From: an uncultured Flavobacteriales bacterium
GTDB taxonomy: Bacteria > Bacteroidota > Bacteroidia > Flavobacteriales_D > Parvicellaceae
Assembly: GCA_943788115.1 (NCBI GenBank)
Contig: CALSPA010000020.1
Span: 1-56,692, forward strand
DNA: 56,692 nucleotides
Direction of reading: 5' to 3'
In this document: piece after piece, positions 7,974 to 17,499 of the stretch
How the letters are laid out: the number at the start of each line of letters is the position of its first letter
Numbering within the stretch: the stretch's first letter is position 1
Position numbers and translations under genes: made by a program
The notes under the pieces: model-generated
Databases searched by the model: none
What the model was told of the DNA's origin: nothing
Seen by the model: only the letters and a program-made list of their open reading frames with translations

Positions 7974-8873
7974 ATGAAAAAACAACAAATTTACAATTTC
8001 ACAATTTCAGCTTTCTGCGCATTATTTATTGTAAGCTGCGGACAATCAGCAACAGATTCCAATTTAACAGAAGATAAAAACCGAACTAAAGAAATAGATT
8101 CTTCCAATTTAATGATGAATATTGGTGGCTCTATTTTCAGCATCCCATCTCCCATTCAAACAACGCTACTAATGTCTCAAGTTGGTGCCGAATTTAATGC
8201 AAGTATGCTAAATTCTAAAGACAATGCTGACAACTACTCCTCAGACTTTTTAAAGGCACTTAATCTTGGTATATACGGATGCGATTTAGGTTATTCAGCA
8301 GCATACGAAAACAACGATCTTTCTCTAAAATACCTTTCTACAATAAGAAACATTGCAGGCTACATTGATCTAGAAAACGCATTTGACGAAACCTTAATTG
8401 AGCGGTTCAGCAACAATTTTAGCAATAAAGACTCCATGCTTGTTTTAGTTTCTGAAGCCTACAAAGGTGCCGACATTTACCTTAAAGAAAATGAAAAAGA
8501 CGATGTTGCTGCATTAGTAATAGCTGGAGGTTGGATAGAAGCCAATTACCTTTCATGTATGATAATAAAAGAAAACAACAACAAACTAATTACAGAAAGA
8601 TTAATCGAACAAAAAACATCATTACTAACGTTAATCAATATGCTAGAACAATTGGGTTCTGACGATGATTACTGGGATCTAGCTGCAGAGTTAGGAGAGC
8701 TATACTCACTTTATGAATCAATAGAATTTAGCTCTGAATACGTGCCTTCTGTAACCGATTTCGAGAATAAAACAACCACCCTTAAAAGCAAACGTGAAGC
8801 AAACGCATCTTCAGAACAACTGAACTCCATTATTGAGAAACTTTTATTGATTAGAAATGAAATCACCAATTAA
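7974..8873 (+). CDS. lipoprotein of a duplicated two-gene module, unknown function
   Basis: The start is taken at ATG 7974 (MKKQQIYNFTISAFC); the upstream TTG extension would place charged residues before the signal peptide. The lipobox is FIVSC, with a polar linker after it. The mature protein is 280 residues and mostly helical. It is a paralogue of the protein at 47844-48761. Both have LNS, KALNxGxYxxDL, SLKYxSxIxNI, NAFD, YLKxNE and GGWxExxY in the same order with similar spacing. The next gene follows after one base and encodes a small secreted protein, as in the second copy. No known family was recognised. Membrane-anchored in the periplasm or on the surface, by inference from the lipobox. 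Confidence 0.8.
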   Translation: MKKQQIYNFTISAFCALFIVSCGQSATDSNLTEDKNRTKEIDSSNLMMNIGGSIFSIPSPIQTTLLMSQVGAEFNASMLNSKDNADNYSSDFLKALNLGIYGCDLGYSAAYENNDLSLKYLSTIRNIAGYIDLENAFDETLIERFSNNFSNKDSMLVLVSEAYKGADIYLKENEKDDVAALVIAGGWIEANYLSCMIIKENNNKLITERLIEQKTSLLTLINMLEQLGSDDDYWDLAAELGELYSLYESIEFSSEYVPSVTDFENKTTTLKSKREANASSEQLNSIIEKLLLIRNEITN

Positions 8874-8874
8874 T

Positions 8875-9330
8875 ATGAATTACTTACTTAAAAACACAAC
8901 ACTTCTTTTCGCTCTTCTTTTTTCTGTATCGATATACAGCCAAACAGAATGTGATCAAATTGATGAAGTAGTAAATGAAATGTTAAACACTCCAATAGAC
9001 AAAGCATTTGATAGAACTTTTATTTCAGACGGACAGATCTACAAAGCATTTATAGATGAAGAGGAAAAAGCTGAATTTAAATTAACACTATATGGTGGGT
9101 CAACATATAGAATTGCTGGTTCAGCTGGAGATAATGACAATAGCTTTATTTTTGAAATTTACGATACTGAATTTCCAAGAAATTTATTGTTTTCCAATAC
9201 AGATTATAACAATTGCGCTTATTGGGACTTCAAAATTGAAAATACAATTGATTGCTATGTAGTAACTGGATTAGATCTCACAAAAAAACTTTCTGGCTGC
9301 ACGGTAATGATGATTGCTTTTGAAAATTAA
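8875..9330 (+). CDS. small secreted protein, partner of the preceding lipoprotein
   Basis: The ATG at 8875 gives a 151-residue protein with a signal peptide ending VSIYSQ. An earlier in-frame ATG at 8857 would overlap the previous gene and spoil the signal peptide. The mature part is a likely beta sandwich: FKLTLYGGSTYRIAGSAGDN, then FIFEIYD, and a terminal GCTVMMIAFEN. The order 'strand rich in Tyr and Gly, F-x-F-x-I, terminal C-x-V-x-x-x-I' recurs in the protein at 47234-47836, which also follows a paralogous lipoprotein. Separated from the upstream stop by one base, so almost certainly translated from the same mRNA. Function unknown. Confidence 0.78.
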   Translation: MNYLLKNTTLLFALLFSVSIYSQTECDQIDEVVNEMLNTPIDKAFDRTFISDGQIYKAFIDEEEKAEFKLTLYGGSTYRIAGSAGDNDNSFIFEIYDTEFPRNLLFSNTDYNNCAYWDFKIENTIDCYVVTGLDLTKKLSGCTVMMIAFEN

Positions 9331-9369
9331 TTCCTTAACTTAACTAGCATTTCTAACTGTACTTAATCA

Positions 9370-12300
9370 ATGAGTGAAAGAATTCTTAAAGCACTAATGC
9401 AGCTTTTTGCAATTATTGCGAAAGTTAACATCAATGATGAAACTAACGAAATAACAGCAGATTCTGGATCAAGAAATGTAGTTAGTCTTTTCTTAAAGCA
9501 AGAGCTTAATCAAGAAAGGGTTAAAGAGTATTTAACTCTTTTCGATTCTTTCATAGACACCCATCACGGAAAATCTAAAAGGAAAGATGGTAAAAGAAAA
9601 CGAACATCAGTTAACTCTGTAAAAATCCTTCGTATTTGCACACAAATAAATGAAGAGCTTAAACAAAGGCAAAAATTAATTGTACTTATTAGAATTATTG
9701 AATTCATAGATTCTGATAATGAAATAAATTCCCAAGAACACGAATTTGCAGCTACTGTTGCTGAAACATTTAACATTAGCAACGAAGAGTTTTCGCTCTG
9801 TCTTAACTACGTAACAGCAAGTGAAGATACTGTCCTAAGCTCTCCTAATTTATTAGTTGTAGACAACAACAAAACAAACAAAGACAAAGAAACCAAGCAC
9901 ATTTATTCTGAAACAATAAATGGTTTCCTTAGAGTTATTCAAGTGCAATCTGTCAACACCTACTTTGTACGTTACTATGGCAATCATGAAATGTATCTTA
10001 ACGGCCAATTATTTACTGCTAATAGAATACAAATACTTACACAAGGATCATCAATTAGAAGTTCTAGAGTTAATCCAGTTTACTACAGCGATATAATTAG
10101 TCAGTTCTTAAGCAATGATACTTCATCAAAGATTATTTTCAATGCACAAAACATTGAATTTAGATTTAACAACAATCAGCTAGGCTTAAGAGATTTCTCA
10201 CTTTCTGAAGAATCTGGAAAGCTTATTGGAATAATGGGTGGATCTGGAGCTGGAAAATCTACACTCCTTAATATTTTAAATGGAAACTACCCACCCAGCA
10301 AAGGAAGTGTAACCATTAATGGAATTGACATTTACGACCAAGCAGCTAAGTTAGAAGGTGTAATTGGATTTGTTCCTCAAGATGATTTACTTATTGAGGA
10401 GCTTACTGTTTATCAAAATTTATTCTACAATTCTAAATTGTGTTTTGGAAATTACAATGATCAGCAAATAAACGAGTTAGTTGACACAATACTCAAATCT
10501 ATTGGGCTTTACGAAACCAAAGATTTAAAAGTTGGCAGTCCTTTAGAAAAAACAATTTCTGGTGGACAAAGAAAAAGATTAAATATCTCTCTTGAACTCA
10601 TAAGAGAGCCATCTGTTATGTTTGTAGATGAACCAACTTCAGGTCTTTCTTCGAGAGACTCTGAAAACATAATGGATTTATTAAAAATTCTTGCTCTAAA
10701 AGGAAAGTTGATATTTGTAGTTATTCATCAACCATCATCAGATATTTTTAAAATGTTTGACAAGCTAATAATTTTAGATGTTGGCGGCTACCCTATTTAC
10801 AACGGAAATCCAATAGATGCAGTAATTTATTTTAAAAAACTTGTAAATCATGTAAATGCCGATGAAAGTGAATGTGGCAATTGTGGAAATGTAACATCTG
10901 AACAAATCTTCAACATCATAGACATGAAAGTTGTTGATGAATATGGAAACATTACACCTAATAGAAAAATATCACCAACTGAATGGAACAAGCATTATGA
11001 AAACCTTAATGAAGTAAATTTCATTGAAGATAAAGAAGAAGAAATACCAGAATCTATCTTTAAAATTCCAAATGTAATAAATCAAGCAAAAACTTTTTTC
11101 ATTAGAGATTTTAAATCAAAGCTGACCAATACTCAATACATGATAATCACATTATTTGAGGCTCCTGTATTGGCTGGAATTTTAGCTTTTTTCATGAAAT
11201 ACATTGGAGTTAACATTCTAAATGAAAACAACTACACATTATACAATAGTGAAAACTTACCACAATATTTATTCATTTCAGTTATTGTAGCTCTCTTCAT
11301 TGGTCTTACTACAAGTGCAGAAGAAATAATTGGTAACCTTAAAATTTTAAAACGAGAACAATTCTTAAACTTAAGTAAAGGGAGTTACTTGTTTTCGAAA
11401 ATCACATTACTATTTCTAATTTCATTAATCCAAACGCTTCTCTATGTTCTGGCAGGAAATATAATTCTTGAAATACACGGAATGAATCTGTCCTATTGGA
11501 TGATTCTCTTTTCCATTTCATGTTTTGCCAACCTTCTGGGGCTGAACATTTCTGCTAGCTTTAATTCTGTAAAAGTTATATACATTCTCATACCTGTTTG
11601 TATTATTCCTCAGTTACTTTTTAGCGGGATAATTGTTTCATTTGACAAATTAAATCCACTTTTCTCAGCTAAATCACATGTCCCATTAATTGGCAACATC
11701 ATGGCATCCAGATGGGCTTTCGAAGCACTAGCAGTTTGCCAATTTAAAGACAACGACTACGAAGCTGTATTTTACGAACACGACAAAGAAATGTCTTTTG
11801 CAAATTGGAAAAAAGATCAGTGGGTTAGTAATGTACAGACTAAACTAAAAGATGTCAATAGATACATTTCCAACAATAATGAACCCGTTATAAATAATGA
11901 TGAATACAAAAAAATTCTTATTACTCAACAATTAGAAATAGTAAAACGTGAAATATTAAAAGAATTAAGGCATAATAAAGAAATTAACTATTCAGGTTTG
12001 CCAGCATTAAAAATTCAAGTTAAATTATTAAAACTAGAAAACTTTAATAGTGCCATATACAGCTCTATTTCAGAATACCTATCTATTTGTAAAGAAAATT
12101 ACAAAGAGATTTACAAAATAAATGAACGTAAAAGAGATGAAGCCCAACAAGCTTTTTTCAAACCTAATGAAGCTTTCATTAAACAGATTGATGAAAAGAA
12201 AAAATTAGGTATTATAGATAGTAAAGAGCACAGAAAGTTAAAAAGATTAATGACTAAACTTAAAGATGAAAATTTTAAACTATTTAGAAATAAATATAAA

Positions 12301-12606
12301 AACAAGGCATTAGAAGATTTTGTAACAAACTCCAATACACTAAATTTTACAGATGAAGACGGATACAATATAATTCAAAAGACTGATCCTATATACCTAG
12401 ACCCATATGACTTTAATTATTTTAAAGCTCATTTCTATTCACCAAGTAAAAAAGTTTTTGGTTATTACATTGACACCTATTACGCAAACTTAATTATAAT
12501 TTGGCTAATGACCACTCTACTCACATTTACGCTATATTTCGATTCTTTAAAGTGGTTTATAGATAGTATTTCTAAGCTTGGTCTTCTATTTAATTTTAAA
12601 AAATAA
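9370..12606 (+). CDS. ABC transporter, fused ATPase and ABC-2 permease with TerB-like/FHA-like N-terminus
   Basis: This 1078-residue protein has several parts. Residues of about 1-165 are helical and resemble TerB-like domains (LIVLIRIIEFIDSDNEINSQ and an acidic helix). Residues of about 180-260 look FHA-like (GNHEMYLNGQLFTANRI). The ABC ATPase follows: Walker A GGSGAGKST (about 287), signature ISGGQRKR (about 395), Walker B VMFVDEPTSGL (about 416) and the H-loop VVIHQPSS. From about 587 to 810 there are several membrane helices of ABC-2/ABCG type. A long charged helical insertion (about 815-1010) precedes a final helix near 1040. The order ATPase then permease is like ABCG exporters. The substrate is unknown. 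It lies 39 bases after the secreted-protein gene and may be in the same operon. Confidence 0.85.
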   Translation: MSERILKALMQLFAIIAKVNINDETNEITADSGSRNVVSLFLKQELNQERVKEYLTLFDSFIDTHHGKSKRKDGKRKRTSVNSVKILRICTQINEELKQRQKLIVLIRIIEFIDSDNEINSQEHEFAATVAETFNISNEEFSLCLNYVTASEDTVLSSPNLLVVDNNKTNKDKETKHIYSETINGFLRVIQVQSVNTYFVRYYGNHEMYLNGQLFTANRIQILTQGSSIRSSRVNPVYYSDIISQFLSNDTSSKIIFNAQNIEFRFNNNQLGLRDFSLSEESGKLIGIMGGSGAGKSTLLNILNGNYPPSKGSVTINGIDIYDQAAKLEGVIGFVPQDDLLIEELTVYQNLFYNSKLCFGNYNDQQINELVDTILKSIGLYETKDLKVGSPLEKTISGGQRKRLNISLELIREPSVMFVDEPTSGLSSRDSENIMDLLKILALKGKLIFVVIHQPSSDIFKMFDKLIILDVGGYPIYNGNPIDAVIYFKKLVNHVNADESECGNCGNVTSEQIFNIIDMKVVDEYGNITPNRKISPTEWNKHYENLNEVNFIEDKEEEIPESIFKIPNVINQAKTFFIRDFKSKLTNTQYMIITLFEAPVLAGILAFFMKYIGVNILNENNYTLYNSENLPQYLFISVIVALFIGLTTSAEEIIGNLKILKREQFLNLSKGSYLFSKITLLFLISLIQTLLYVLAGNIILEIHGMNLSYWMILFSISCFANLLGLNISASFNSVKVIYILIPVCIIPQLLFSGIIVSFDKLNPLFSAKSHVPLIGNIMASRWAFEALAVCQFKDNDYEAVFYEHDKEMSFANWKKDQWVSNVQTKLKDVNRYISNNNEPVINNDEYKKILITQQLEIVKREILKELRHNKEINYSGLPALKIQVKLLKLENFNSAIYSSISEYLSICKENYKEIYKINERKRDEAQQAFFKPNEAFIKQIDEKKKLGIIDSKEHRKLKRLMTKLKDENFKLFRNKYKNKALEDFVTNSNTLNFTDEDGYNIIQKTDPIYLDPYDFNYFKAHFYSPSKKVFGYYIDTYYANLIIIWLMTTLLTFTLYFDSLKWFIDSISKLGLLFNFKK

Positions 12607-12608
12607 AT

Positions 12609-14993
12609 TCAATACACCACTATTTTCTTAGTAATAGAATTGAATTCTTTTCCATTGATTACCAATACGTAAACTCCCTTTTCATTAATCTGAATCGAAT
12701 TAGTTGAAAACACTGCCGATTGCAATAATTTACCTGAAAGATCATAAAGCTTATATGAGTCTAAATCTCTGTTAGAATTAAAATAAAAAACACCATTAGA
12801 TGGATTAGGAAAAACAGAAATATAAAACGCATCATTATTCAAAGCGATCGTATTATTAGTAATTCTAAAATTATCAACACCAGCCTCAACTAAATGACCT
12901 CCTGAAGACTGCCAATCTGCAGTACTAACAGAAACTTTTAAATTTGAAATATCGAAAAGAGAACCATCTATTTGTGCATTTACTGGAACCCATTGCATAC
13001 CACTAGCATCAGAATAATATTCCAAAACAGTAGACACATTATTACCATCACTCAATTGAACTCTAAGACTATCATTAGGAGCACTATTTCCACCAGAGTT
13101 AAACCACCACAATTCCATTTGAACAAACCAATTAACATTCAAACCAGAATTTAGGCTTATAACAGGCGAAGTTATTGTCGTAGATGCTTGATCAACATCA
13201 TCAGACCCAGCATTTGTACCAGCATTACCCGTTACGTAAGCTTTATCACCACAATCTTGTGAATCATCTTCAGGGTTACATAAATCACCTTGGTAATTTG
13301 TTCCTACAGGATTTGCTCTTTCCCATACCCCATCAGGAGCATTTCCAGAAACAGACCAACCTAAATCAAGGTTAAATAAATCCACATACCCTTCCTCTAA
13401 CTGAACTACGTAAGTAAGACTAGATCCATCAATGAGCTCCAAATTTGAACAATATTCAACAAAACCCCATTTACCAGCGTAAACATTATATGAACCCGGA
13501 TAAAAATTATTAAATACAAGCTCTCCGTTAACATCAGTTTGACCAGTGAATGTAAAATCATCATTTTCTATTACAACGGCAACACCTGCAATTTCATTTA
13601 ATAATAAATTTTCTGTTAGTACGGTCAAAGAGAAACCTTGAAGAGGAACTAGCTGAACATCTTGAACATTAACCAATCCGTTAGCTAAAAACACACCAAT
13701 TAAAGTATCACTAATGTATTGAGGGTGTGAATAAACCACATCATATGTACCTGCTGTAGCGTAACCTGTTGCATATTCACCAATTATGGAGGATTGATCA
13801 ACAACTGAAGTTCCCAGAATTTCAACTGAGGCTCCATTTATTGGACTAGAATTAGATAAATCTGTAACCTCTCCTTCTAAAAAGCAACCTCTTTGATAAG
13901 ATACACCTAAAACATATAATCCCTTTTCTATATCTGAAGCTATTATATTACCAGATGGAAGCCAAGGGTAAACACCCCAACAGCCATTAAAACCATCTCC
14001 AGATAAATTGGGTGCAGTATCAAAATTCCCAACCTCTACCATGTTTCCTTTATTTGAAACATCATGAATAACAACACCATCTCTATAATAAGAAGATACA
14101 ATGTAGTCATCAATAAAATGAACATTATGAGGGATAACATCCATACCTGGACTACTTTGAATACGATCAAGCTCTGTCATATTATTTGGATCTGTTATAT
14201 CATACTCACCGATATAACCGTTAGTAATCTCATCTGTTGTATATATATAATTTCCATCATCAGACATCCATAAATTATGAGAAAAATTACCTGGTGTAGT
14301 TTGCTGACCTAACATAACAGGAGAACCTATAGATGAAATGTCCCACATGGTCATAAAACCATCAGTTATATGCGCCAAATACAATGTATCACCTCTTGCA
14401 ACACCATCATGCACGTACCAATCATCTATCTCACCAACTTCACTTGGATTCATAGGATTAGTATTTAAATCCAACATTATACAACCACCATTCCCTCTAT
14501 TTGCTCCGAAAATATAGCATATACCATTTTCATCAATATATAAGTTATGAGCTGACTCCCACTGATTAGAATTTGGCCCAGTATAATAAGAGGTGTTTAA
14601 ATTTGAATTTCCAGGTAAAGAATTTAAATCGATGATTAACAAACCGTTTTGTGCTTCTGTAGTTACATAAGCATATCCATTATATGTTTTAATGTCTCTC
14701 CATATTGAATTCATACCCGGTTCATAAAACACTTCTGTTGGATTTGCAGGATTAGTTACATCAACAACAGATGTTCCATTGTTAACTCCAACTATAGCAT
14801 ATTCCTGATTACCATTAGACCAACCCCAAATATCTGACAAATCTGAATTGTGTATACTTACCAAATCTAAGTAACCAAGCTCCTGCATATTTAACAATCC
14901 ACCATGAGATGTTCCGGATGGATCTGTTGGAATCTGTGAAAAGCAAGATAAAATGAAGAAAAAAGAAGAAAGAATAGGTATAATTTTTTTCAT
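12609..14993 (-). CDS. choice-of-anchor B family protein with T9SS sorting domain
   Basis: This 794-residue secreted protein has a signal peptide (MKKIIPILSSFFFILSCFSQ). Residues of about 25-370 form the choice-of-anchor B beta-propeller-like region (LVSIHNSDLSDIWGWSNG, repeated 'VVDVTNPANP', 'HDGVARGD', 'SHNLWMSDDGNYIYTTDE'). Two carboxypeptidase-regulatory-like beta domains follow (EGEVTDLSNSSPINGASVEI; LLNEIAGVAVVIENDDF). A further beta domain comes next, and then a type A T9SS sorting domain (VFPNPSNGVFYFNSNRDLDS; last residues KKIVVY). In this family the protein is exported by T9SS and anchored or released at the cell surface. Its stop is three bases from that of the ABC gene on the other strand. 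Confidence 0.88.
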   Translation of the reverse strand: MKKIIPILSSFFFILSCFSQIPTDPSGTSHGGLLNMQELGYLDLVSIHNSDLSDIWGWSNGNQEYAIVGVNNGTSVVDVTNPANPTEVFYEPGMNSIWRDIKTYNGYAYVTTEAQNGLLIIDLNSLPGNSNLNTSYYTGPNSNQWESAHNLYIDENGICYIFGANRGNGGCIMLDLNTNPMNPSEVGEIDDWYVHDGVARGDTLYLAHITDGFMTMWDISSIGSPVMLGQQTTPGNFSHNLWMSDDGNYIYTTDEITNGYIGEYDITDPNNMTELDRIQSSPGMDVIPHNVHFIDDYIVSSYYRDGVVIHDVSNKGNMVEVGNFDTAPNLSGDGFNGCWGVYPWLPSGNIIASDIEKGLYVLGVSYQRGCFLEGEVTDLSNSSPINGASVEILGTSVVDQSSIIGEYATGYATAGTYDVVYSHPQYISDTLIGVFLANGLVNVQDVQLVPLQGFSLTVLTENLLLNEIAGVAVVIENDDFTFTGQTDVNGELVFNNFYPGSYNVYAGKWGFVEYCSNLELIDGSSLTYVVQLEEGYVDLFNLDLGWSVSGNAPDGVWERANPVGTNYQGDLCNPEDDSQDCGDKAYVTGNAGTNAGSDDVDQASTTITSPVISLNSGLNVNWFVQMELWWFNSGGNSAPNDSLRVQLSDGNNVSTVLEYYSDASGMQWVPVNAQIDGSLFDISNLKVSVSTADWQSSGGHLVEAGVDNFRITNNTIALNNDAFYISVFPNPSNGVFYFNSNRDLDSYKLYDLSGKLLQSAVFSTNSIQINEKGVYVLVINGKEFNSITKKIVVY

Positions 14994-15144
14994 TAAAAAA
15001 ATATTTTATTTATACAAATTGAGAAGACTTCTCAAATAACATTCCTAAGACGCAAAGAATAACAAAGGGTTTCCTCTAATAGCAATTAATAGAAAGGTTT
15101 TGTGTTAATGTAAGAAATTAGTAAGTCAATTTTGATTTTGTTGA

Positions 15145-15173
15145 TTGTAAATCAAACATTTTTTTTATTTTTG
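15145..15173 (+). promoter_or_regulatory. candidate promoter of tRNA-Arg
   Basis: TTG (15145-15147) and TATTTTTG (15166-15173, fits TAnnTTTG) are separated by 18 bases. The -7 box ends 9 bases before the tRNA 5' end. Spacing fits the Bacteroidota primary sigma consensus. Confidence 0.5.
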
Positions 15174-15182
15174 TCGCCCAAT

Positions 15183-15256
<74 letters not shown>

Positions 15257-15258
15257 CA

Positions 15259-15284
15259 AAAGGGAGCTTTTAGCTCCCTTTTTT
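15259..15284. terminator. bidirectional terminator between tRNA-Arg and alaX-like gene
   Basis: AAAGGGAGC and GCTCCCTTT form a nine-pair stem around TTTTA, with T-runs on both strands. It serves the tRNA on the plus strand and overlaps the stop codon of the convergent editing-protein gene. Confidence 0.8.
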
Positions 15285-15993
15285 ATTTTAAAGCATATGC
15301 TATTCTAGTTACTCCTTTTTTAACTTTTATTTTTCGAATACTTATTTCTCCAATTTCTGATGAATTTAACACATGGGTCCCTCCACATCCACAACCATCG
15401 AAACCCTCAAAATCAACAACCCTTGCCGATTTACCTGCAGGTGCCCAAATGTTTTTCTGAGCTGCTTCTTCAAAAGAAAGAGAATAATTAGAAATCTGAA
15501 TATTTTCTTTTACTAAATCATTAATTTTTTCTTGAATTGGATTAATCCAATCATTTTTATTCTCTAACACCCCTTCATATTCAACATACGGGCCTTCAGG
15601 AAAATGAAAACCTTTAGATGGCTTTAGGTGCGCTAAATCTAGTGAGCTAACTGCACAATCTAACAAATGTCCTGCAGAGTGTACTCTAGCATTTACAATA
15701 CGCTTATCTAAATCAATTGAAAGATTAATTTGCTGCCCCATAGTAAAAGTACCCTCAATGTATTCACCATAATGAAGCACTAATCCAGAATCGTTCAGTC
15801 TAACACTACTAACTTTATATGTAGCACTCTCGGATTTAATAAAACCCACATCAGAAGGTTGGCCGCCTCCCTGAGGATAAAAGATAGTACGGTCAACAAT
15901 TATTGCTAAACCATTAGCATCATTTAACTCATTTATAATAGTTGCATTTAAAGTTGAAAGGTAAGTATCATTTAAATAAATTAGTTTTGTCAT
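15283..15993 (-). CDS. alanyl-tRNA editing protein (AlaX type)
   Basis: This 236-residue free-standing editing protein is related to the editing half of alanyl-tRNA synthetase and hydrolyses mischarged Ser- or Gly-tRNA-Ala. The start of the family domain is FYPQGGGQPSDVG (about residues 37-49). The zinc site is visible as HSAGH (HxxxH, about 106-110) and GCGCGGTH (CxxxH, about 204-211). Length fits AlaX proteins of the larger type. There is no aminoacylation domain, so it is not a truncated AlaRS. It sits alone, convergent to tRNA-Arg. Assignment to the AlaX family is secure; the exact subtype is not. Confidence 0.88.
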   Translation of the reverse strand: MTKLIYLNDTYLSTLNATIINELNDANGLAIIVDRTIFYPQGGGQPSDVGFIKSESATYKVSSVRLNDSGLVLHYGEYIEGTFTMGQQINLSIDLDKRIVNARVHSAGHLLDCAVSSLDLAHLKPSKGFHFPEGPYVEYEGVLENKNDWINPIQEKINDLVKENIQISNYSLSFEEAAQKNIWAPAGKSARVVDFEGFDGCGCGGTHVLNSSEIGEISIRKIKVKKGVTRIAYALK

Positions 15994-16094
15994 AACTGAA
16001 AGGGTTATATTCGTTAAATGGTATGTTATTTGATGTGTATAGCTTGTATTATTATCTAAGATTAAGCATTATTATGCAATAATTTAACTCTAAA

Positions 16095-17042
16095 ATGAAA
16101 ATTATATTTACAATTCTTTTTTCCACAATCACATTATTCACTATTGTTTTTCACTCTGCTTTAGTCAACACAACTTCAATTGACAATATATCAAAAGTAA
16201 AGGCATCAATAAATGAACACATAAAAAAACAATTTACTGGGAAAGGAAATTACACCGAATGTAATTTTGGGGAGCTATTCACTATTAAACCTTTAGAGAT
16301 ACAAGAGCTAGACAAGTTATTAATGTTGAAAAATCAACTCCCTAACATGAAAAAGAATTATGGATCTAAATTAGATTCTATGATTAGTGCAAATGACTCA
16401 AACATAAGTAGAAAGAAAAGTGAAATTCGAGAAAATAAAATTTATCATTATTACAAAATAAATCATCTATTTACAATTACTTTCAAAGGTAAAAGCACTT
16501 TGTATGAGTTTGATTTTATGGTATACCCTAATTATAAAATTAAAGATGTAAGCTTAAGCTTAAAAACAGAGCTTACACCTACAGAGAGAGCTGATTTAAT
16601 GTATTTCATTAACAAAGAACCTTTAATCAAACAAGAGAATAAGAGCTACGAAAACCACCTTAATGATAAAATGTATAATCAATTAAGCAATGCATTAATT
16701 AATAGTGGAGACAAAGAGACAATGCTTCACCAAGTTTTAAAAATTGTTCGTTTTGTTCGTAAGCACAACAAATTCGATCCTGATGTTTTTTGTGCAAGTC
16801 AGCTAAAAGAATGGGTTACTTTCAATGATCCTTACAAGCAAAATTATAGAGCTGGTTTATTTACAAGATTAAAAGATGTTACGGCAGATTCTTCTTCAAA
16901 TAACACCATTATGTATCATAAAATAAGTTACCAGAAAGAAGGAGGAGAAAGAACCAATACAGCTATTTCATTTGAATTTGACGCCAATTACCTCATTATT
17001 GAAATCAAAGAATATAAAAAAGATTTCGATAAATTCTTTTAG
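16095..17042 (+). CDS. secreted protein of unknown function
   Basis: This 315-residue protein has an N-terminal hydrophobic segment (IIFTILFSTITLFTIVFHSA) that can serve as a signal peptide or anchor. The rest is basic and Lys/Asn-rich with mixed helices and strands. Segments such as TFKGKSTLYEFDFMVYPNYK suggest beta strands, and the segment KIVRFVRKHNKFDPDVFCAS is helical. It has one Cys pair candidate (C55 region and FC near 238). No family was recognised. The neighbour on the opposite strand ends 10 bases away. Its role is unknown. Confidence 0.65.
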   Translation: MKIIFTILFSTITLFTIVFHSALVNTTSIDNISKVKASINEHIKKQFTGKGNYTECNFGELFTIKPLEIQELDKLLMLKNQLPNMKKNYGSKLDSMISANDSNISRKKSEIRENKIYHYYKINHLFTITFKGKSTLYEFDFMVYPNYKIKDVSLSLKTELTPTERADLMYFINKEPLIKQENKSYENHLNDKMYNQLSNALINSGDKETMLHQVLKIVRFVRKHNKFDPDVFCASQLKEWVTFNDPYKQNYRAGLFTRLKDVTADSSSNNTIMYHKISYQKEGGERTNTAISFEFDANYLIIEIKEYKKDFDKFF

Positions 17043-17051
17043 CAATCTACA

Positions 17052-17429
17052 TCAATTTAAAACTGTGTATTGGTTACCATTAATTAAAACAAAATTATCA
17101 CCTTTATTTTTAGATTTAATTCCATTTTTATAAACCGTTTTCCTTTTTATTTTATCACCTTCATACCAGGTCCAGACACCGTCTCTCTTGCCATTTACTA
17201 TAGAACCCTGAGAAAAACTATTTAAATCTGCACAATCAGGTCCAGACGAGCTATATTGACTATAGAAATCAACTGTAAACAACTGATTATTATAATAATA
17301 CAAACCATCATTACTTACAATATCCATAAAATTTATTTTAAGGCTTTTAGATTCTAAATTTTGTGCAGAATTAACCTTGACAAAACCAATCAACAGTAGG
17401 GGGATAAATAAAAAAATAATTTTTTTCAT
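17052..17429 (-). CDS. small secreted protein with MORN-variant-like motif
   Basis: This 125-residue protein has a signal peptide (MKKIIFLFIPLLLIGFVKVN). Residues of about 75-110 read GSIVNGKRDGVWTWYEGDKI then KRKTVYKNGIK. This is the 'GxxxDGxWxxYxxG...xxxxYKNG' pattern of MORN-variant (YwqK-like) repeats, found in many exported Bacteroidota proteins. Only one to two repeats are present, so the protein is short for the family. It lies convergent to the secreted protein at 16095 and upstream of comEC with a 70-base gap. Function unknown. Confidence 0.6.
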   Translation of the reverse strand: MKKIIFLFIPLLLIGFVKVNSAQNLESKSLKINFMDIVSNDGLYYYNNQLFTVDFYSQYSSSGPDCADLNSFSQGSIVNGKRDGVWTWYEGDKIKRKTVYKNGIKSKNKGDNFVLINGNQYTVLN

Positions 17430-17499
17430 GTCTAAATATTTTATGAATTACAACTATATAATGCAGAAAAATATTAAAGGAACATTTATTTAAAACATA

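Noticed and set aside
12972..13375. Short plus-strand frames inside the choice-of-anchor B gene
   Set aside because: Overlap a well-supported gene on the other strand and have shadow-like composition.
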